Positions 1 to 8,100 of a stretch of DNA of 30,331 nucleotides are shown piece after piece (position 1 is the stretch's first letter; each line of letters opens with the position of its first letter). Source of the DNA: SZUA-22 sp039714835. GTDB taxonomy: Bacteria > Bacteroidota > Ignavibacteria > Ignavibacteriales > Melioribacteraceae. A program made the translations under genes and the position numbers. A model generated the notes under the pieces. The model was not told the origin of the DNA. It saw only the letters and a list, made by a program, of their open reading frames with translations, and searched no databases. Location: NCBI GenBank assembly GCA_039714835.1, contig JBDLIN010000017.1, positions 1-30,331 of the forward strand, read 5' to 3'.

Positions 1-321
1 TTAAATAATTCTTGACTTTTTTGATATATTGCCTTAAGTTAGGGTTAACGCTCTAAGTAATACGTGTAAGGTTCTTTCTTAGATAAAATCTATCATAAGT
101 TCAAATAAAAATATGACTATAGAGTTTCTACATAATACTGTCTTCACATTACCATTACTAATAATTTTATATACTATATATATTGTTTTTCTTAAAAGAT
201 CCTCCTTCAAATTTAGTGTAAATACAATAGATTTATCTGATACATATACCAATTAATTAGCAGTTATTAAAGAATTAAATTCTTTAAAATGTTTTTTATA
301 GTAAGAAAAATCAAATAAAAT
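1..321. other. Gene-free leader region upstream of the first receptor
   Basis: No coding region, RNA gene or clear terminator is visible in this very AT-rich stretch. The only structure that stands out is a short dyad at 267-287, listed separately. No convincing promoter could be fixed by eye. The region presumably carries the promoter of the TonB-dependent receptor that starts at 322. Confidence 0.5.
267..287. promoter_or_regulatory. Short dyad upstream of the receptor start
   Basis: Two 10-base arms (267-276 and 278-287) are exact reverse complements around a single central A. The dyad ends about 35 bases before the ATG at 322. It could be an operator or an mRNA hairpin, but it consists only of A and T apart from one G and one C, so chance is a real possibility. 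Confidence 0.2.
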
Positions 322-3249
322 ATGGAGTATCAATTGAAAATTAAAAAATCATCCTTTTCTAAAGTGTTGCTAATAATTTTCTTCTTATCCTCATTCATTT
401 CATTATTTGCACAATCATCAAAAATTGGGGGTAATGTTACTGATGCACAAACCGGAGAAGCATTGGTTGGTGCCAACGTTGTTGTTCAGGGTACAAGTTT
501 GGGGGCAGCTGCAAATTTAGATGGTGATTATCTCATAGTAGGTATTTCTCCTGGAGAATATCAATTAAAAGCTTCTTATCTCGGTTATGATGATCAAATT
601 GTGACAGTTACTGCTGTTGCAGGAAGAAAATTAGAACTGGATTTGCAGTTGAAATATAGCGGATCGACAGAACTTGGTGAAGAAGTTGTTGTAACAGGGC
701 AAGCTCGCGGGCAGATGAATGCTATTAATGAGCAGTTAAATTCAAAGTCAATTAAAAATGTTCTTTCTGCAGAACGTATGCAAGAATTACCTGATGCTAA
801 CGCTGCTGAGACTATTGGACGACTACCTGGTGTTTCAGTTTTAAGGAGTGGTGGTGAAGGTAACAAAGTTGTTGTTAGAGGATTATCTCCAAAGTATAAT
901 AAAATAACATTGGAGGGAGTATCAATGGCTTCAACCAGTGCCTCTGACAGAAGTACTGATATCAGCGGGATTTCTCCATATTCTCTTGATGGAGTTGAAG
1001 TAATAAAAGCTGCTACAGCAGATCATGATGCGGATTTTTTAGGTGGTGCAGTTAACTTCAAATTGAGAACTGCTGACCCAGGTTGGAAAACCAGCTTTGT
1101 TGTACAAGGTGGATATAATGATCTAAAATCTACATTAAATGATTATATGTTCGTTGGAAGTGTCAGCAACAGATTTTTTGACAATAAATTTGGGGCATAT
1201 TTGCAGTTGAATTTGGAACAAAGGAACAGAAGTTCTAATAATTTAAATGCAAGTTATTTTGTTAGACAGGGTGCTGTTGTAGGAGAAAACAATCCCGTAT
1301 ATATGAGTAACTTTTCGACTACAGATGCGATAAGAGAACGTTCAAGATATGGAGCGACTTTAGTACTTGATTATGCAATTACTGACGGTGCAATAAAATT
1401 CAAGAATTTCTTTAGTCAAACAGGTTCAAATGTTGATAGATATGTCCAAACCCTTGCTGGAAGACTTCACACGTATGAAGGAAGAAGAGAACAGTATGAT
1501 CTAGGAGTATTTAGCAATATTCTTGATTATGAGCAAAGATTTGATCAAATAAAAATTGATGCAAAACTATCACATTCATATTCTAAAAATGAACTTCCTA
1601 AATCTGTCAGTTTTCAGTTTAATCAAAGAGAAGATGTTTTACCAACAGAGGTTTTAAATGCTTCAATTCCTCCTTACGAAGTAATAAAGTATGCTACTTT
1701 GAATGATTCATTAACATTTCTCGAGAAGATCATTGATGGTTCTCAGATGACTGAAGAAAGACAAATTGAAACCGCTCTTAATCTTCAATATGATTTCTCA
1801 ATTTCGAATCAAATAAATGGTAATGTTAAAATAGGTGGGAAATATAGATATAAAGATAGGTTACATGATCGTACAAGTTGGGGTGCCAACCTAAGAATTG
1901 GTGGAGGACGATCTATAGTCTCAGTATTAGATACCTATCCATGGATGAGAGAAGAATTAGGTTTGGAACCTGATGAGGTTCAAAAATTACCATATTATCT
2001 ACTTAATGATCCTAATTTTGACCATAAAAATTTCTTGGATGGTAAATATAACATGGGAGCAGTTGCAGATCTCAAGTTTTTGGAAGAGTTATTGTCTGTT
2101 CTTCACGAAAAAGATACTGGCAATGATGATAATTACCCATATGAAAAATCATCAAACACATATGATTATTCAGGTAATGAGTATTACTATGCCGGATATG
2201 CAATGGCTGAACTTAATATTGGGAAGTATATAAAATTAATTCCTGGTGCTAGATATGAAAAGAATAAAACAGTCTATACTGGTGTTAGAGGTGTAACAGA
2301 TCTAACCTTGCAAGAGTTTGTATATGATCGTCATGATACAACTATGACGCGTATAAATGAATTTTTGCTACCAATGATTCATCTCAAGGTTAGTCCACTT
2401 GATTGGTTCGACATCAGATTTGCTTATACGCAAACTTTATCGCGACCAAGTTATAATCAAATAATGCCTAGAATGGATGTGAATGTTGATCGTATTCCTT
2501 GGAATAATTATAAATTAGAACCGGAATTTTCAGAAAATTTTGATCTCTATCTTTCTTTCCAAGAAAATTATCTTGGATTATTTACAGTTGGTGCCTTCAT
2601 AAAGAAAATCGATAATATGATTTTTAATCTTGGCAGAAGAGTTATTGTAGATACTGCTGCATATGATTTCCCGGCTGAATATTTTGGCAGGGATATTTAC
2701 ACATCAGCGAATAACCAGTATCAAGCAGAAGTTAAAGGAATTGAGGTTGACTGGCAGACCAACTTCTGGTACTTGCCAGGATTTTTAAAAGGATTAGTTC
2801 TAAATATAAACTATACTCATATAGAATCAGAAGCAAAATATCCATTTACACGAGTTGAAAATCTTGCTGAAGGCCCTTTTGATCCACCTGAATGGGCAAA
2901 TATAGATAGTTTTTATACAAGTCAGTTGATAGATCAACCTGACGATATAATTAATGTTCAGCTTGGATATGACTATAAGGGCTTTTCTACTCGTGTCTCT
3001 ATGAGTTATGCTTCTAGTATATTCAAAAATCCTAATTTTTGGCCCGAATTATCATATCATGCTGATGAATACTTACGATGGGATCTTTCAGTTCAGCAAA
3101 AGTTACCATGGTATGGTATGCAACTCTTTTTGAACTGGAATAATATTACTAGTGCACAAGATAGGGATTATGTTCAAGGTGCCAATTGGGATGCACAAAT
3201 ACAGAATTATGGAATGACAATGGACCTTGGACTGCGAATTAAACTTTAA
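322..3249 (+). CDS. TonB-dependent outer-membrane receptor with carboxypeptidase-regulatory-like N-domain
   Basis: This is a 975-residue outer-membrane transporter, expected to import a ligand using TonB/ExbBD energy. A signal peptide (about residues 1-30, ending SLFA) is followed by a carboxypeptidase-regulatory-like beta-sandwich (about 35-110, with the NLDGDYLIVGISPGEY pattern). Next comes the plug (about 145-250, with LPDANAAETIGRLPGVSV, GEGNKVVVRGLSP and the ADFLGGAVNFKL end), then a beta-barrel running to the C-terminal GLRIKL. The wording of the plug resembles the Xanthomonas/Caulobacter-type receptor family (TIGR01782-like) more than classic SusC. No SusD homologue lies next to it. 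The beta-helix gene at 3310 follows after 60 bases, probably in the same transcript. It is homologous to the receptor at 15855 over its full length. The start has no strong Shine-Dalgarno sequence, which is common in Bacteroidota. The family is certain; the ligand is inferred to be a glycan from its neighbours. Confidence 0.93.
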   Translation: MEYQLKIKKSSFSKVLLIIFFLSSFISLFAQSSKIGGNVTDAQTGEALVGANVVVQGTSLGAAANLDGDYLIVGISPGEYQLKASYLGYDDQIVTVTAVAGRKLELDLQLKYSGSTELGEEVVVTGQARGQMNAINEQLNSKSIKNVLSAERMQELPDANAAETIGRLPGVSVLRSGGEGNKVVVRGLSPKYNKITLEGVSMASTSASDRSTDISGISPYSLDGVEVIKAATADHDADFLGGAVNFKLRTADPGWKTSFVVQGGYNDLKSTLNDYMFVGSVSNRFFDNKFGAYLQLNLEQRNRSSNNLNASYFVRQGAVVGENNPVYMSNFSTTDAIRERSRYGATLVLDYAITDGAIKFKNFFSQTGSNVDRYVQTLAGRLHTYEGRREQYDLGVFSNILDYEQRFDQIKIDAKLSHSYSKNELPKSVSFQFNQREDVLPTEVLNASIPPYEVIKYATLNDSLTFLEKIIDGSQMTEERQIETALNLQYDFSISNQINGNVKIGGKYRYKDRLHDRTSWGANLRIGGGRSIVSVLDTYPWMREELGLEPDEVQKLPYYLLNDPNFDHKNFLDGKYNMGAVADLKFLEELLSVLHEKDTGNDDNYPYEKSSNTYDYSGNEYYYAGYAMAELNIGKYIKLIPGARYEKNKTVYTGVRGVTDLTLQEFVYDRHDTTMTRINEFLLPMIHLKVSPLDWFDIRFAYTQTLSRPSYNQIMPRMDVNVDRIPWNNYKLEPEFSENFDLYLSFQENYLGLFTVGAFIKKIDNMIFNLGRRVIVDTAAYDFPAEYFGRDIYTSANNQYQAEVKGIEVDWQTNFWYLPGFLKGLVLNINYTHIESEAKYPFTRVENLAEGPFDPPEWANIDSFYTSQLIDQPDDIINVQLGYDYKGFSTRVSMSYASSIFKNPNFWPELSYHADEYLRWDLSVQQKLPWYGMQLFLNWNNITSAQDRDYVQGANWDAQIQNYGMTMDLGLRIKL

Positions 3250-3297
3250 CGGAACAGAGTAAAAATTTTGTTTACAATATTATAATTATGCAATAAT

Positions 3298-3303
3298 AGG
3301 AGG
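3298..3303 (+). promoter_or_regulatory. Strong ribosome-binding site
   Basis: AGGAGG lies six bases before the ATG at 3310 and confirms that start. Strong Shine-Dalgarno sites precede several secreted-protein genes here but not the first receptor. Confidence 0.75.
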
Positions 3304-3309
3304 TACAAA

Positions 3310-4998
3310 ATGAAACATATTTACAAATTCTTAATTGGTGCTTTATTACTGTTTATTAGTAGCCAACAAGTAATTGGACAGGATATTGTGGATCTTCCAG
3401 CATCTAATCCCTATATAGTTGATGCTATTGCTGGTGATACAACTGGCACAGGCGAAAGAAATAATCCCGATCGTATTTACAGACTTGAACGTGGGGGATC
3501 ATATTTAATTGATAAAGCCTTTGTTGTGAATTATCCACTACATCTTATAGCTACTGATGGCGATGGCAGACTACCAATGATAGCAAGTGGGAAGGATGCT
3601 GAGGGTGCTAACATTAGACCGACGATACAATTTACAAGTGACAATGAAACGCACACTATTGAAAATATTTTATTTACAGGTGTTGATCTTGATAGAAAAC
3701 ATAATGGAGAAGAGTGGTTCAGCGGTTTAACTTTTTTAGGTGATTCTTCAAGTATCAGCATACAAGGATGTGTATTTAACTACTTTACATCCGGAGGAGT
3801 AAATGTTGGCGGAAAAGGTAACTCTGTTTATTTAAGGGATTGTATCTGGAGAAATCATATAGATAACGATCATCCATTTTCCGGACAACAAATAACTTTG
3901 GGTTTACAACTTGATACTTTAGTTGTTACAAATTGTACTCAGTTTAATGGTAATTCCTATTGGTTGCTTCACGAAACTGTTTCAAATTATACATTAATTG
4001 AGCATAACACAATTTTTGCTACAATGATTAATGGATTATTTATGCCTTATCATACTATGGCAAATATCCGTAGTAATTTATTTTATGCTTATTCCTCATA
4101 TGGAGATACAGAACTATCAAGAACAAATAAATGGTATGAAGGTGACCAAGAGCCATTGGGAACTCTTTCGATTAGGAAAGTTCCAACTAGAGTAATGACA
4201 CAAGCAGGATTAACGGAAGAAGAAAGAATAATTAATGTAACTAATAACGCTTACTATTGGCCGCAAGCAATAAAAGATTATTGGGCTGCTTATGATACCG
4301 TTACAGGGCCAGTATGGATGAATGATAGAACTATCGCTATGTTTGACGACAATGTAGAAGGTCGAAGCTATCCTTATCTCCATAGAGAAAATAATATCGA
4401 AGCTGATCCTAAATTCACAGATACAGCAATGGAAGAATTTATTATAGGTGAATTAGCAGCCATGTGTACAGAAATGAGGGAAACCTCAACAAGTGGATGG
4501 GGTATCTACACCGGAGACCGTAATTATGATGTACATCTTGGTGATGATGCATTGACAGGCATACAATGGCCACTACCTGAAGATTTAGCATATTCAGATG
4601 CTGTTTTATTAACAGCTGGTCATGATGGATTACCAGTTGGAGACTTAAATTGGTTTCCTGATAAAAGAGCAGAATATGTTGAAGATCCTATTGAACCTGT
4701 GAGTGTAGAAAAAGATAATTCTGCGGAAATGCCAACAGTTTATGAATTATCTCAAAATTATCCAAATCCGTTTAATCCAAGTACAGTAATTAATTTTAGT
4801 ATTCCAACATCAGGAGTTACGACTCTTAAAGTATTTAACGTTCTTGGTCAGGAAGTAGCAGAACTAGTAAACAATGAATTAGCAGCAGGAAATTATAAAT
4901 ATGAATTTGATGCAAGTCAGTTAACATCTGGAGTTTATTTCTATCAAATGCAGTCAAATCAATATTCTGAAGTAAGAAAAATGATGTTATTGAAGTAA
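3310..4998 (+). CDS. Secreted right-handed beta-helix (pectate-lyase-like) protein with T9SS tail
   Basis: This 562-residue protein has a signal peptide (about 1-24, ending VIGQ). Its body has the ladder of short N-rich strands typical of right-handed beta-helices (for example NCTQFNGNSYW, EHNTIFATMING, IRSNLFYAYSSY). A type A sorting domain occupies about 479-562 (SQNYPNPFNPSTVINFSIP, ending KMMLLK), so the protein should leave by T9SS and be anchored or released at the cell surface. It belongs to the same family as the proteins at 19178 and 21015: all three share a DYW segment and a WPL..DL.Y......G..GxPVGDLNW module before the tail. A perfect AGGAGG at 3298-3303 fixes the start. It may be a polysaccharide lyase, a hydrolase or a glycan-binding protein. 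No catalytic residues could be assigned, and the resemblance to DUF4957/DUF5123-type proteins is a guess. Confidence 0.82.
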   Translation: MKHIYKFLIGALLLFISSQQVIGQDIVDLPASNPYIVDAIAGDTTGTGERNNPDRIYRLERGGSYLIDKAFVVNYPLHLIATDGDGRLPMIASGKDAEGANIRPTIQFTSDNETHTIENILFTGVDLDRKHNGEEWFSGLTFLGDSSSISIQGCVFNYFTSGGVNVGGKGNSVYLRDCIWRNHIDNDHPFSGQQITLGLQLDTLVVTNCTQFNGNSYWLLHETVSNYTLIEHNTIFATMINGLFMPYHTMANIRSNLFYAYSSYGDTELSRTNKWYEGDQEPLGTLSIRKVPTRVMTQAGLTEEERIINVTNNAYYWPQAIKDYWAAYDTVTGPVWMNDRTIAMFDDNVEGRSYPYLHRENNIEADPKFTDTAMEEFIIGELAAMCTEMRETSTSGWGIYTGDRNYDVHLGDDALTGIQWPLPEDLAYSDAVLLTAGHDGLPVGDLNWFPDKRAEYVEDPIEPVSVEKDNSAEMPTVYELSQNYPNPFNPSTVINFSIPTSGVTTLKVFNVLGQEVAELVNNELAAGNYKYEFDASQLTSGVYFYQMQSNQYSEVRKMMLLK

Positions 4999-5004
4999 TT
5001 ATAT

Positions 5005-5041
5005 AATAATGGGTATTCGAGTTGATTACCCATTATTTTTA
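5005..5041 (+). terminator. Rho-independent terminator after the first beta-helix gene
   Basis: An 11-bp perfect stem (5005-5015 with 5027-5037) encloses an 11-base loop and runs into a T tract to 5041. It begins seven bases after the stop codon at 4998. It probably ends the receptor/beta-helix transcript, so the kelch gene at 5159 would have its own promoter in 5042-5158. Confidence 0.8.
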
Positions 5042-5120
5042 TTTATGTCTAACGCACAAGGATTTTAGCACTATGATAAAGATGATTTACCAACTAACTA
5101 ACTATATAACTAATTAATGG

Positions 5121-5143
5121 TATTGAGTAAACATTACTCAATA
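5121..5143 (+). promoter_or_regulatory. 5' UTR hairpin just before the kelch-gene ribosome-binding site
   Basis: A 9-bp perfect stem (5121-5129 with 5135-5143) with a 5-base loop ends a few bases before the AGGAGG at 5149-5154. It could stabilise the messenger or modulate translation. It could also be a binding site for a dimeric regulator. Its presence argues that this stretch is leader, not coding sequence. Confidence 0.4.
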
Positions 5144-5158
5144 AACCTAGGAGGTTTT

Positions 5159-8100
5159 ATGAAACAAAAACTCACTACTCTTTTTGTAGTAGTTTTATCT
5201 GTCCTAATTTTTGGTCAGATTAATTTATTTGCTCAAGAGCTGACTCAAAATGTACAAACAGCTGGAGTTGCAGATAAGTTCACAGCAAGCTGGAAGGCAA
5301 CACCAAGTCATTCACCAATGAGTGGTGCTGTGGGAATGGCAAAAGGTGAAGTAAGCGCTTGGGGGGATTATGGTGTCATCGTAAACTTCATGTCTGATGG
5401 TACAATAAAAGTCCGTAATGGTACAGCTTATGAAGCACTTGCAGTAGTTAACTACGAAGCTGATTCAACATATGTAATTGCAGTAACAGGTGATGTTGTT
5501 GCACAGACATATTCTGTAGATGTAACCACACCAGATGGAATAACAACTACAGTTGCTACGGATTATGCTTTCAGAACAAATACAACACAGGATACATTGA
5601 ACTATTTCGCTACGAAAATTGATACATTTACAGCCTATGGTGGTGTACCTGGAAGTAGTATTGATGCATCTTATATGGATGATCCATTTGTAGAGGATCC
5701 ATATCCGGGCGATGGTAATAGTAGTTATGCCTTAAATGCTGCCAACAATACATCTATTGAAGCACAAACAGGAATATTTACAATAAATTATGATGTAACA
5801 CCGGTTGGTGATAGTGCAGATTGTGCAGTAGGATTAACACAAGATGCAAGTGTAGTAGGTGGATATGGAAATTATGCAGCATATGTTATTTTTGAAAAAG
5901 GTGGAATAATTGGAGTTGGTAAAGGCGGTACATCAGGATGGCCCGCACAAGATAAGCCTTCTTTTGACATAGGAACAACTTATACTGTTACATTAGATGT
6001 AGATGTAGCAGCTCAAACTTATACAGCAACAGTAAACGGTGGTGCTCTAGTAGATAGAGTATTAATAACAGATCATGATTTTAGAGATCTAACAGTAACA
6101 GAGCTGAATAATTTAGCAACCCAAGTAGCTATTGGTGGAGCATGGGGTGGAAAACCTGGTGATGTAGAAATCAGTAATATACAAATTCAAACCGGTCCTC
6201 CAGTTGATGATCCTTTATTAGATAATAAACTAATATCAATGGCAGCGGATAAGTTCACAGCAAGCTGGAAGGCAACACCAAGTCATGCGCCGATGAGCGG
6301 AGCGACAGGCCTAGCCAAAGGGGAAGTATCAGGCTGGGGAGATTACGGAATAATCGTAAACTTCACAAATGATGGAGCAGGTGGAGCTCAGATTAAGGCA
6401 CGTAATGGTGGAAGTTACGAAGCAGTAGAAGTAATAAGCTACGAAGCAGACTCGACATATACAGTTAAAGTAACTGGTGATGTAGCAGCACAAACCTACT
6501 CTGTTGATATTGTTTCACCGGATGGTACAACACAAACATTGGCAACAGATTATGCATTCAGAACAACTACTCCACAAGACACATTAAACTTCTTTGCAAC
6601 AAAAGTAGATACATTTGTAGCATGGGGAGGAGTACATGGCAGTAGTTTATATGCTACTTATATGGATGATCCATTTGTAGAGGATCCATATCCGGGCGAT
6701 GGTAATAGTAGTTATGCCTTAAATGTTACCAACAATACATCTATTGAAGCACAAACAGGAATATTTACAATAAATTATGATGTAACACCGGTTGGTGATA
6801 GTGCAGATTGTGCAGTAGGATTAACACAAGATGCAAGTGTAGTAGGTGGATATGGAAATTATGCAGCATATGTTATTTTTGAAAAAGGTGGAATAATTGG
6901 AGTTGGTAAAGGCGGTACATCAGGATGGCCTGCACAAGATAAACCTTCTTTTGACATAGGAACAACTTATACTGTTACATTAGATGTAGATGTAGCAGCT
7001 CAAACCTATACAGCAACAGTTAATGGTGGTGATCTTACAGATAGGGTATTAATATCAAATCATGATTTTAGAGATCTAACAGCAACAGAGCTGAATAATT
7101 TAGCAACTCAAGTAGCTGTTGGTGGAGCATGGGGTGGAAAACCTGGTGATATAGTAATCAGTAATATTAGTATTGGTGTTCAAGAAGATCATGATGATTG
7201 GAAAGAGATAGCAGTAACAGGTGATGTAAAACCAGCCGGACGAGGTTATGGCGAGATAGCGCCACTTGGAAACGGTAAAGCCTTGATATTTGGTGGTAAT
7301 ACTGCTAGATATAGTGGTAATGTTGATGATAATACATGGGTTTATGATACTGAAACTGATACATGGACAGATATGGCTCCAACAGGAGATGTCCCTCCAT
7401 TAAGAGGAAGACATGGTATGGCATATGCCGGTGATGATAAAGCAATTGTGTTCGGCGGACAAAGTGATACATCATCGTCTGGCTTCTTAGGTGATACTTG
7501 GATTTATGACCTAAGTGATAATATATGGACAAAATCATCTTCAGCACCGGAAACTTTATATGAAAGAATGGAAGCTGCAATGGCTTATATCGGTGATGAT
7601 AAAGTATTGTTGTTTGGTGGTAATGATGATGGCGGTGATATAAATGATACATGGGTTTACGATGTGTCAGACGATACATGGACTGAACTTTTTAGTTTAG
7701 GAGTAGCTGACCAGCCTGATGCAATGATTGCAGGTATGGCTTATGCAGGAGATGATAAAGTGTTGTTGTATGGTAAGATGGCTGAAACTTGGGTTTATGA
7801 CCTAAGTGACAATACTTGGACATTAATGACAACAACAAATACACCTGCGGTTGACGGACAAGCTATGGCTTATTTAGGTGATGGAAATGTATTGTTATAT
7901 GGTGGTTATGATTCAGGTTTTGCAAGAGAGTCAAAAACTTGGATTTATAACGTTGAAGCTAATACATGGACAGAAGAGACACCTGAAGCAACACCTCCAA
8001 CAGGAAATATGATTGTTACACTATGTGAAACAACTATGTATGGTGGAAGTTATCTTGTAAGTTTTGGTGGTAGAGGTATCGGCGGAGATGCTATGGATGT

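Noticed and set aside
1..60. Sigma-70-like promoter with TTGACT near position 12
   Set aside because: No matching -10 box at suitable spacing, over 250 bases from the gene, and Bacteroidota promoters use a different consensus.
322..3249. Naming the receptor susC
   Set aside because: The plug wording matches another TonB-dependent receptor branch, and there is no SusD neighbour, so a gene symbol would mislead.
5117..5158. In-frame ATG giving a 14-residue longer kelch protein
   Set aside because: The stretch contains a perfect hairpin and the AGGAGG ribosome-binding site. The signal peptide begins directly at the ATG at 5159.
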